DNA from: Candidatus Methanoperedens sp.
Lineage (GTDB): Archaea; Halobacteriota; Methanosarcinia; Methanosarcinales; Methanoperedenaceae
Direction of reading: 5' to 3'
NCBI GenBank assembly: GCA_027460605.1
Contig: JAPZAN010000207.1
Span: 1 to 39,671, forward strand
DNA: 39,671 bases
This document shows positions 33,893 through 39,671 of the stretch, one piece after another. Below the pieces are notes generated by a model, which was not told where the DNA came from, did no database searches, and saw nothing but the letters and a program-made list of their open reading frames with translations. A program made the position numbers and the translations under genes. Position 1 is the stretch's first letter. Each line of letters starts with the position of its first letter.

Positions 33893-34559
33893 CGATTATT
33901 TTCCCATCCTGCAGTTTAATAATCCTCATCGCCCGAAGAGCAATGGAATCGTCATGGGTGACTACAATAATTGTCTTCTTGTACTCCTGATTAATCCACG
34001 CAAGGATATCCAGGACCTTTTTTCCATTGGTGCTATCTAATTCACCGGTCGGTTCATCGGCAAGTATTATGGGAGGATTATTTGCCAGGGCTCTCGCGAT
34101 TGCCACCCTCTGCTGTTCCCCTCCGCTTAGCTGTCCAGGCCTGTGTTTAGCTCTCTCGTCTAAACCTACAGCTTCCAATAACTCCGTTATCCTCTTTTTG
34201 CGTATCTCCCGGGGGACCCCTGCTTCAGAGAGGGGAAGCTCAATATTTTCATAGGCGGTAAGGGCCGGAAGAAGGTAGAAATGCTGGAATACAAAACCTA
34301 ATTCGTAGAGCCTGAGCTTTGTCAGGGCGTTCCCGTTCATTTTACTGACATCCACATCTTTAATCAATAATTTGCCTTTTGTCGGTTTATCTATACAGCC
34401 CAGGATGTGCAGCAGTGTTGACTTGCCGGAGCCGCTTGGTCCTGTGATAGCAACAAATTCTCCCATCTCAATCGACAGGTTAATGTTATCAAGAGCCTGG
34501 ACGTATGTTTCATCCTGGCGGTATGTTTTGGATAATTCAATGGTTTTTATCAACGGCAT
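33879..34559 (-). CDS. ABC transporter ATPase (LolD/MacB type)
   Basis: A 226-residue ATPase with Walker A GPSGSGKSTLLHILG, Q-loop FVFQHFYLLPALTAYEN, signature LSGGEQQRVAIARALANNPP, Walker B IILADEPTGELDS and H-loop VVTHD. The sequence TGELDS and the FQxFxLLP Q-loop are typical of the LolD/MacB/FtsE class that drives FtsX-type permeases. It sits between a secreted protein gene and the permease; AAGGAATTGAAATG gives a good ribosome site two bases after the upstream stop. It may also energise the lone paralogous permease at 21274, which is inference. Confidence 0.94.
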   Translation of the reverse strand: MPLIKTIELSKTYRQDETYVQALDNINLSIEMGEFVAITGPSGSGKSTLLHILGCIDKPTKGKLLIKDVDVSKMNGNALTKLRLYELGFVFQHFYLLPALTAYENIELPLSEAGVPREIRKKRITELLEAVGLDERAKHRPGQLSGGEQQRVAIARALANNPPIILADEPTGELDSTNGKKVLDILAWINQEYKKTIIVVTHDDSIALRAMRIIKLQDGKIIDDVR

Positions 34560-34560
34560 T

Positions 34561-35382
34561 TCAATTCCTTATTTTCCTGAATATTATGATAAGAATTCCG
34601 ATAAATAATAAAGATACAATTACCAGTGAAAATGAAAAACCTGATGCTTGGGGCGTTGGAGGAATTTCGACTACATTTATTGTACCTCCGCTTGATACAC
34701 CTATGAGTTCGGGGGAGCCCATAATCATATTCCCGGAAGCCAGGGCAGCATATAAAGAAAATCTGCCATTTGTGCTGGAAGGCAGCTTTATATCAGCTTC
34801 GTATAGACCTTCCTGAGTGCGGTTAGCGCTTGATTCCAGGCTGCTACTATTCCTTGCAATTATCACTTTCATGGGTATGCCGGTGTCAGGCGCCACCCTG
34901 ACTTTCACGTGAAGCGTATCTCCGGGTGCAACAGTCGTAGCATCTGGCATTACAGAGAGTTTATACTGGGAGAAAACCACGGGTTTAACAGCCATTATAT
35001 CGCCCTGGTAAAAAACAGCAAACGCATATGTGCCCGGGACAGTAACTACATTATCGGGCATATCCACCTGTGCATTTCCTTCGGTGTAATAGACCATGTG
35101 GTTCCACATGAAATTTTTATTCTTATCAAGAAGCGAGAGCTGGAAGCCTGAAATGTCCGTGACGTTAATACTGATGTTGACTTTTTCACCCATGTGATAC
35201 GAGCCAATATCCTGAATATCATAATTTTTACCCTGGTATGCAACGGTTCTATCAGGTGTGTCAATGGTGCTGTCGAGAGATATTGTCGTGCTTGCAAAAA
35301 CCGGTGAATTTAAGAGTGCAACAATTGCAATGAGGACAGCAACATATCTTATAGCTACCTTGGCGCATTTAGATGTATTCAA
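34561..35382 (-). CDS. secreted beta-rich protein with C-terminal anchor, partner of the ABC unit
   Basis: About 273 residues. A signal peptide (CAKVAIRYVAVLIAIVALLN, cut near VFA-STT) precedes two beta-rich domains (TIDTPDRTVAYQGKNYDIQD to VKPVVFSQY, and YKLSVMPDATTVAPGDTLHV onward), then a Pro-rich spacer and SGFSFSLVIVSLLFIGILII with FRKIRN at the very end. That tail, Gly-Phe then helix then basic residues, resembles archaeal sorting signals or a simple anchor. The frame lacks an ATG near its start; TTG 35382 has GCGAGG upstream and gives a normal signal peptide, whereas TTG 35451 would add 23 residues. As first gene before the ABC genes it may be a substrate or outer adaptor of that unit. 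Confidence 0.75.
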   Translation of the reverse strand: MNTSKCAKVAIRYVAVLIAIVALLNSPVFASTTISLDSTIDTPDRTVAYQGKNYDIQDIGSYHMGEKVNISINVTDISGFQLSLLDKNKNFMWNHMVYYTEGNAQVDMPDNVVTVPGTYAFAVFYQGDIMAVKPVVFSQYKLSVMPDATTVAPGDTLHVKVRVAPDTGIPMKVIIARNSSSLESSANRTQEGLYEADIKLPSSTNGRFSLYAALASGNMIMGSPELIGVSSGGTINVVEIPPTPQASGFSFSLVIVSLLFIGILIIIFRKIRN

Positions 35383-35469
35383 ATCTGCAAAGCCTCGCTG
35401 TGAGTTATTTTTTAAAATATTCTTTTCTTTACATGATAAGACTATCGTCAAGTTTCAATATACCTTTCT

Positions 35470-35495
35470 ATGATAATTATGAGAATTATTATCAT
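35470..35495. promoter_or_regulatory. 26-base palindrome in divergent promoter, Fur-like box
   Basis: ATGATAAT and ATTATCAT are perfect inverted arms around ten bases (TATGAGAATT). The core GAGAATTATTATCATT is very close to bacterial Fur-box sequences. It lies between the secreted-protein/ABC operon (leftward) and the small-membrane-protein/PGF-pre-PGF operon (rightward), about 25 bases upstream of the rightward TATA element. Confidence 0.6.
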
Positions 35496-35520
35496 TATTT
35501 AAATTTTTTGAAAGCGATAC

Positions 35521-35530
35521 TTTTATATAA
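35521..35530 (+). promoter_or_regulatory. TATA-like promoter of the PGF-pre-PGF operon
   Basis: TTTTATATAA is a strong archaeal TATA core 40 bases before ATG 35570. That spacing predicts a short 5' leader of about 15 bases. The upstream palindrome is placed where an archaeal activator or repressor could bind. Confidence 0.6.
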
Positions 35531-35569
35531 GATAAGAGTTTTATGGTTATTTAACGTGGTTTATGGTTT

Positions 35570-35815
35570 ATGTTATCAAGTACAATCGTCAGTAGTTCAG
35601 CTGGAATTATCTCAGCGACATCTACGATAGGTGCTCCACAGCTCGGGGTTTTAGGCGTGGTGGCGCTAATAATTTTATTATCATCAAAGGAAATTCTATC
35701 TGCTTCAAAATCATGGAATAAAAACATTGCGTGTTCACTGGATATGAGCATTTTACCGTTATTAATTGCTTTTTTCGCTATCGTGGTTTTCAAGGTAATG
35801 GAGATATTAAAATGA
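35570..35815 (+). CDS. 81-residue two-helix membrane protein
   Basis: A small protein with two hydrophobic helices, GAPQLGVLGVVALIILLSS and ILPLLIAFFAIVVFKVMEIL, joined by a polar loop with SKEILSASKSWNKNIACSLD. I do not recognise a named family. It is first behind a clear TATA element and its stop overlaps the next ATG (ATGA), so it is translationally coupled to the PGF-pre-PGF surface protein. A chaperone-like or anchoring partner of that protein is the simplest guess. The residues S-W-x-K-x-I-A and the loop Cys may be worth tracing in relatives. Confidence 0.75.
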   Translation: MLSSTIVSSSAGIISATSTIGAPQLGVLGVVALIILLSSKEILSASKSWNKNIACSLDMSILPLLIAFFAIVVFKVMEILK

Positions 35816-37653
35816 ATAACAAGACTTTGCGATCATTCCTGATATTCCTGGTTTATCTTACTGTTATATTGTCGATAATCCCGACACCGGCTTATGCAGT
35901 AAAAATCACAATAAAACCTGATAATTCCATTGTCAATTCCACAGACGACTCATATTCTGCGAAACTGGAACCTACTGATGGAGACCCGGATTTCTTCTTC
36001 TTGAACCTGACAATCCCGGCAGGTTATAAGCTGATTCTTCCCCCGGCAGGTGCAACGATTGGTAACTATACGATGTATGATAATATAGCAGGCGGGGATA
36101 AAGTGATGATAAATATCACTTCCAGTGACCCCGATAAAGGTCTTGTAAATGTAACCTACTCAACTGATTTCGGTGTACATTCTAGCCCAAGCAATGATCA
36201 GGACATAACTAATATAACTATTGGCGGATCCAATCTTAAAATAACAAACGTCACCGACAATAATGCAGGGTATATGAATCTCTCTCTTGGAGGGACTGCA
36301 GGTCCAATTAACCATACCAGAAACACAGTAAATATAATTCTCAAAAATGGAACCCTCAGGAATCCCACCAATGCTGGCACATATACATGGAAAGTTGTAG
36401 CAAAGCAACAATCAACTGATTTAGGAAAAACCGATTCTGATGATGTGAGCATAAAGGCAGGCGCATCAAAAGTAGTGGTTAAGCCGGTTTTGAATGCGAC
36501 CACTCCTGTAGAAGAAAGTCTGCCGCTGCCGGCAGGCAATTTAACTGTGAACATTACCACTATTCCAGGCGTTGTTGTTGCCAACCTTATTATGACGCTT
36601 CGGAATTTCACTGATGACCCGATTCCTGAGCAAACAGCAGGAGCATCCGGACTTTCAAGAGTAATGTTTATCGGAATCGATGTCCCGGCGCTGCAAGGCG
36701 TTAACTTTACTGCAAAAGTCAGCGTAAACTACAGTTCAGTTGTATCGACACTCACCATTCCAGAGGCAAACCTGAAGCTTTATCGGTTTAATGTTACAAG
36801 CTCAACGTGGGAAGTCGGTTCCAATAATATAGTCGATACTGTAAACAAGATAGTATCAGCCGATTTCAATAGCTTCAGCACCTTTGCGATAATGGGCGCT
36901 GCGGCAGGTGGCGGGGGAGGAGGTGGAGGAGGAGGTGGTTCCGGTGGTGGAGGCGTAACAACATCAGAGCCTTTCGAGAACATAGCAAAGTCAGAGAGCT
37001 ATGATAAATCCCTTATCGCCAACACACCCATAACATACACATTCAAAGCACCAGAGATCGGTATATACGAAATCGCTGTTACAGGCAAGGAAAATGAGAA
37101 TGACATAACTTTGAGAGTGGAAGCTCTTAAAACCACATCAAAACTCGTAACAGCTTCACCGCCAGGAACCGTAGATAAGAACTTGAATATCTGGGCTGGA
37201 ACAAAAAGGATTAAAGAAGCCATTATCAGATTCAAGGTCGATAATACATGGCTTGACAGCAACAAAGTTGCATCAAGCGATCTCAGGATGTTAAAATGGG
37301 ACGGAAGCAAATGGATTGAACTGGAAACCCGGATGAAATATAAAGATGATAGTTTCACATACCTTGAGGCAAAGACCGATACCTTTTCGTCATTTGCAAT
37401 AGTAGGACTAAAGGAATCGGGGACGGTTGTTCAACCTACGACACAGCAGCCCCAGCCTACAGTTTCAGCTGTGTCCACTCCCACCGAGAGAGCTCAACAA
37501 GGAGGCACATTAACAGGCATCATCTTAGGCATCCTTGGGTTCGCTGTACCTATAGGTGAGGGGAGAGTAAGAAGCTCGATTCTAATAATAACTCTGTTGA
37601 CCGGCATTTTGGTCGTCGTATTGTTACGGATTTCAGCCAGACGGAAACGGTAG
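35812..37653 (+). CDS. PGF-pre-PGF-type surface protein with glycine-rich linker
   Basis: A 613-residue secreted protein. The signal peptide is SFLIFLVYLTVILSIIPTPA, cut near AYA-VKI. Beta-rich N-terminal domains with many N-glycosylation sequons extend to about residue 220. Then come a domain ending LKLYRFNVTSSTWEVG and FNSFSTFAIMG, a linker of about 20 Gly/Ser residues (36905-36955), and the PGF-pre-PGF domain (about 385-540) with SESYDKSLIANTPITYTFKA, WIELETRMKYKDD and DTFSSFAIVGL. A Pro/Thr/Gln spacer and one C-terminal helix (SSILIITLLTGILVVVLLRI) with ARRKR anchor it; no clear PGF or PEF motif precedes the helix. ATG 35812 overlaps the upstream stop; a longer reading from 35731 is rejected. 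Confidence 0.88.
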   Translation: MNNKTLRSFLIFLVYLTVILSIIPTPAYAVKITIKPDNSIVNSTDDSYSAKLEPTDGDPDFFFLNLTIPAGYKLILPPAGATIGNYTMYDNIAGGDKVMINITSSDPDKGLVNVTYSTDFGVHSSPSNDQDITNITIGGSNLKITNVTDNNAGYMNLSLGGTAGPINHTRNTVNIILKNGTLRNPTNAGTYTWKVVAKQQSTDLGKTDSDDVSIKAGASKVVVKPVLNATTPVEESLPLPAGNLTVNITTIPGVVVANLIMTLRNFTDDPIPEQTAGASGLSRVMFIGIDVPALQGVNFTAKVSVNYSSVVSTLTIPEANLKLYRFNVTSSTWEVGSNNIVDTVNKIVSADFNSFSTFAIMGAAAGGGGGGGGGGGSGGGGVTTSEPFENIAKSESYDKSLIANTPITYTFKAPEIGIYEIAVTGKENENDITLRVEALKTTSKLVTASPPGTVDKNLNIWAGTKRIKEAIIRFKVDNTWLDSNKVASSDLRMLKWDGSKWIELETRMKYKDDSFTYLEAKTDTFSSFAIVGLKESGTVVQPTTQQPQPTVSAVSTPTERAQQGGTLTGIILGILGFAVPIGEGRVRSSILIITLLTGILVVVLLRISARRKR

Positions 37654-37730
37654 TGGAGTTCTTTAGCGGTATAAAAGGAGTTGCGGTGCCTGCAGCAGTG
37701 CAAACACATGCAGAAGTAAGGGCCACCTTA

Positions 37731-37843
37731 TAGTTGCACCGACAAAGACCATCGTTCCGGAAGCCACAGAACCAACGCCTGCGTTTAAGTTAATCACAAT
37801 ATTTGCCATTGCTTTACTAATATCATTTAAGAAAAGAAGATGA
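37731..37843 (+). pseudogene. remnant of a surface-protein C-terminus
   Basis: A short frame reads KTIVPEATEPTPAFKLITIF then AIALLISFKKRR and stops with TGA at 37841-37843. Thr/Pro spacer, hydrophobic helix and a terminal basic cluster are the layout of an archaeal tripartite sorting or anchor signal. Nothing upstream forms an intact coding region, since stops interrupt all frames between 37654 and 37730. It is probably the last piece of a decayed surface protein that once followed the PGF-pre-PGF gene. The rest of the gap holds nothing clear. Confidence 0.5.
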
Positions 37844-37866
37844 TATTCCCCATCTTCTATCTTTCT

Positions 37867-38655
37867 TTACCAGGCTTTGTAATTTCCGAAATTTTTATCC
37901 GTAAATTCAAAAACAGGCTTTGCAGTGGTTTTATCTTTTTTTTCTACAAATTCAGTTGAGGTTAATTTTTCAGTTCCGTCAATTCCCGTATTTAATAAAG
38001 ATGTAGTTGTCATGAATGTTTTTCCATACACCTGATATTCACTCCAGCCATCCCTGTTCCCGTTTATATACCCCAGAACAGCTTTTGCCGGGATGACTTG
38101 TTTTATAAACTGCCCGTTTTCTTTAACAGACATCTCGCCACTCAGTATCATAGAAGTGACTGCTAAAGACCATCCAGAACATATACCTCTCTGACCATTG
38201 TATAAGTAATAGTCCGGCATCATCCAATAGTCATTATTTGGTAGTTCGTATCCAAAATAGTCCTTCAACGTAACGTAATTGTTTACGAATGGTTCGTCTG
38301 TCCATGATAAAACGTTGCCTTTTATATCTACAAACAGGGGAATGGGTCTATTCTTATACCTGATTCTTCCATCGTAATCAATGTATAATTGCGACGCATA
38401 GAACTTAACCCAGTCATTATCCGGAGTGATATAGGAGCCCGGGTCCTCTGCATGCCATATATCAGTGCTCTTATCGATAATGTAAGGTTTTAAAGATGGA
38501 ATCAGATCGGGTTTTGAATAGGATGTGGGCGACTGGGATTGAACATCTCCATTTAATACTATATTTGTGTTTTCATCAATTTGTTCTGCCGCAACTGCCA
38601 TTCCAGGTATTAAGATAACAGAAAGAATTATTACTACTGCTGTTAATAGACTCAT
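37867..38655 (-). CDS. secreted protein with a candidate Cys-centre (papain/transglutaminase-like?)
   Basis: About 262 residues. The signal peptide SLLTAVVIILSVILIPGMAV ends near AVA-AEQ. The mature part has an aromatic-rich segment (DYFGYELPNNDYWMMPDYYL) followed by YNGQRGICSGWSLAVTSMIL, where Cys159 starts a helix as in papain-like or transglutaminase-like folds. A later part with AVLGYINGNRDGWSEYQVYG could supply other active-site residues. I know no exact family, and a catalytic role is a guess. ATG 38655 has AGGAGA just upstream; the open frame to 38706 would enter a G-rich untranslated part. It is the only gene behind the palindrome at 38796. Confidence 0.75.
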   Translation of the reverse strand: MSLLTAVVIILSVILIPGMAVAAEQIDENTNIVLNGDVQSQSPTSYSKPDLIPSLKPYIIDKSTDIWHAEDPGSYITPDNDWVKFYASQLYIDYDGRIRYKNRPIPLFVDIKGNVLSWTDEPFVNNYVTLKDYFGYELPNNDYWMMPDYYLYNGQRGICSGWSLAVTSMILSGEMSVKENGQFIKQVIPAKAVLGYINGNRDGWSEYQVYGKTFMTTTSLLNTGIDGTEKLTSTEFVEKKDKTTAKPVFEFTDKNFGNYKAW

Positions 38656-38795
38656 TTGCTCTCCTAAGGGGGGGCTTGGGCAGTGCGAAGTTTGGCGACC
38701 AAACACTGCTCAATTATTTTTATTAAGACTTTTTTTGTCGATAGGGTAAACAACTTTTAATATGTGTATTAAAAACCTTCCTATTTTACATCATC

Positions 38796-38818
38796 ATGAT
38801 AACCATGCGTATTATCAT
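38796..38818. promoter_or_regulatory. 23-base palindrome upstream of the secreted-protein gene
   Basis: ATGATAA and TTATCAT are perfect arms around nine bases (CCATGCGTA). On the - strand a TATA-like TTTTTAATA lies about 25 bases further toward the gene (38767-38776). The arms equal the first seven bases of the arms at 35470-35495. Confidence 0.5.
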
Positions 38819-38932
38819 AGAATAATATTATTTTCATTGCTATTAAACCTTTCCCCAAAAATCGACTGTATGCCGATTAATAATTAAAATTTGAAAAATT
38901 GAATTTTTAAAGAAAAATCTTTATCAGTAGCC

Positions 38933-39019
38933 TTATAAAAACCAGAACATTCTTTCTTGGTCATCAGGAAAAAGCTTTGCTATATACTGTTCCATTTTTC
39001 TGTCAAGAACCCTTGCCAT
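38933..39019 (-). pseudogene. short C-terminal-like fragment
   Basis: A frame of 28 codons reads MARVLDRKMEQYIAKLFPDD then QERMFWFL; the reading remains open upstream only as far as a TAG near 39050. Its amphipathic Lys/Glu pattern looks protein-like, but I recognise nothing. It may be the tail of a lost gene. The rest of 38707-39101, about 390 bases, is AT-rich upstream DNA with the palindrome and promoter elements already listed and nothing else I can support. Confidence 0.25.
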
Positions 39020-39101
39020 GTTGTGGATATCCTTGCCAATATTCTAACCTATCTTTGTCTGCTTATAAATTCCAAAGAATACTCTTGGAGTAGCTAAAAG
39101 G

Positions 39102-39173
39102 CGCCCCGACTGGGACTTGAACCCAGGTCTTAAGATCCGCAATCTCAAAGGATATCCGCTACCCCATCGGGGC
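39102..39173 (-). tRNA. tRNA-Arg (anticodon GCG)
   Basis: On the - strand the gene begins GCCCCGATGGGGTAGCGGAT. The acceptor GCCCCGA pairs with TCGGGGC. The anticodon arm TGAGA-TTGCGGA-TCTTA places GCG after T33, decoding CGC/CGT arginine codons. The T arm is CTGGG-TTCAAGT-CCCAG. The D stem GGGT has a G-T pair and a T-T mismatch. No intron is present and CCA is not encoded. A TATA-like CTTTAATAC lies about 30 bases upstream (near 39200) and a TTTT follows the 3' end. Confidence 0.93.
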
Positions 39174-39294
39174 TCTGGCTCAACATTCATTTGTAACGTA
39201 TTAAAGGTTATTGGCTTTGGTTTTCTTCTATCTTTTCCCAAAAAAATTTCCTCATTCTAAATAATTCAGTATATGTGGTAAAAATCAATAACAA

Positions 39295-39546
39295 GCGGAA
39301 GCTAAATATTTTTTGAAAGATTATGAATCAGGAAACATATCCCAGAAATCGGCGGCCAAATCTCTCGGCATTTCGCCAAGAGGCAGCTCAATGAAATATA
39401 CAAAATAAGAGGGTATATACACAATTGGGTTCGAATTAGGTCGACCCAGAAATGAAGTTCCCAAAGAATGGAAAGAAATCATTAAGCAGGAATATGAAAA
39501 ATTCGGGCAAAATCTACACAAAGCCCGGATGAGTATCATTTCCTGA
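39295..39546 (+). pseudogene. degenerate ORF with internal stop (antitoxin or recombinase remnant?)
   Basis: One frame reads AKYFLKDYESGNISQKSAAK then SLGISPRGSSMKYTK, a TAA stop, and continues GFELGRPRNEVPKEWKEIIK to a final TGA. The first part resembles the helix-turn-helix region of UPF0175-type antitoxins (xYESGxISxxxAAxxLGIS). The second (LGRPRxEVPKEW) resembles the hinge after the catalytic domain of small resolvases. There is no start and an internal stop, so this is at best a decayed gene. The identity is weak. Confidence 0.3.
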
Positions 39547-39594
39547 AATAATTTCCTCATTCATAACTTCTTTTACCTTTTGCACAGTTTTCAT
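39514..39594 (-). CDS. 26-residue ORF
   Basis: ATG 39594 follows GGTGA at a suitable distance and reads MKTVQKVKEVMNEEIISGND then THPGFV and a stop. It directly follows the stop of the gene entering from the right edge. It may be a truncated gene start, given the decayed surroundings, and it overlaps the degenerate frame on the other strand. Nothing is recognised. Confidence 0.25.
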   Translation of the reverse strand: MKTVQKVKEVMNEEIISGNDTHPGFV

Positions 39595-39599
39595 AAAAT

Positions 39600-39671
39600 T
39601 CACCAACCAAACATCTTAAAAGCAAAACCTAGCCAAACTTCAGGAGGCATCTTCCTCATAAAAGCCTCATT
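39600..39671 (-). CDS. C-terminal end of a gene entering from the right edge
   Basis: The - strand frame from the window edge reads NEAFMRKMPPEVWLGFAFKM then FGW and TGA at 39600-39602. Only 23 residues are visible and I do not recognise the family. The pattern is protein-like and is followed closely by a ribosome site and ATG for the next small frame, which supports coding. Confidence 0.4.
   Translation of the reverse strand, partial: NEAFMRKMPPEVWLGFAFKMFGW

Noticed and set aside
36780..36983. Proline-rich frame on the - strand of the PGF-pre-PGF gene
   Set aside because: It is the antisense reading of the glycine-rich linker, without start context.
39321..39560. 79-residue frame on the - strand at the right end
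   Set aside because: It has no motif or ribosome site and overlaps a + strand frame whose pieces look more protein-like.

Overview
The window looks like a chromosomal segment of an archaeon, most likely a Methanosarcinales-type methanogen or ANME relative such as Methanoperedens; I infer this from gene content and cannot place it further. The pointers are an archaeosortase with a matching PEF-CTERM surface protein, a PGF-pre-PGF-type surface protein, a DUF2206 membrane protein, a DUF1616 protein, archaeal TATA-like promoters, many ATGA start/stop overlaps, TTG starts and a tRNA-Arg(GCG). The theme throughout is the cell surface: making, exporting, modifying and anchoring glycans and secreted proteins.

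Region 1 (1-10231, mostly + strand) starts with the tail of a HicB-like antitoxin. It then holds a Wzm/Wzt-type polysaccharide ABC exporter, two methyltransferases, and a nonulosonic-acid (sialic-acid-like) cassette: a NeuB-like synthase, a NeuA cytidylyltransferase fused to a KdsC-like HAD phosphatase, and a DUF115/GT42-like candidate transferase. A hexapeptide acetyltransferase, a frameshifted GT4 remnant and two GT2 glycosyltransferases follow.

Region 2 (10302-21041, - strand) converges on region 1. It is a long run of glycosyltransferases (GT2 and GT4), a DUF2206 membrane protein, a methyltransferase, a UDP-GlcNAc 2-epimerase and dolichol-phosphate-sugar-synthase-like GT2 genes, one of them truncated. 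From about 6.4 to 18.7 kb the DNA is visibly AT-richer than its flanks, as expected of a variable, transferred polysaccharide island.

Region 3 (21274-27681, - strand) reads as one operon: CPBP protease, polysaccharide deacetylase, GT4, archaeosortase, DUF1616 protein, a second CPBP protease and an FtsX/MacB-type permease. Diverging from it (28111-32707, + strand) are a small secreted protein, a 40-residue membrane peptide, a 1160-residue modular PEF-CTERM surface protein and a small anchored protein. The archaeosortase and its likely substrate therefore lie on the two sides of one divergent promoter region. I consider this the most interesting system in the window.

Region 4 (32723-38655) holds a second FtsX permease with its ATPase and a secreted partner (- strand), a two-TM peptide coupled to a PGF-pre-PGF surface protein (+ strand), and a secreted protein with a Cys centre (- strand). 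AT-rich, Fur-box-like palindromes occur at three promoter regions of surface-protein genes. The right end has tRNA-Arg(GCG) and several decayed gene fragments.
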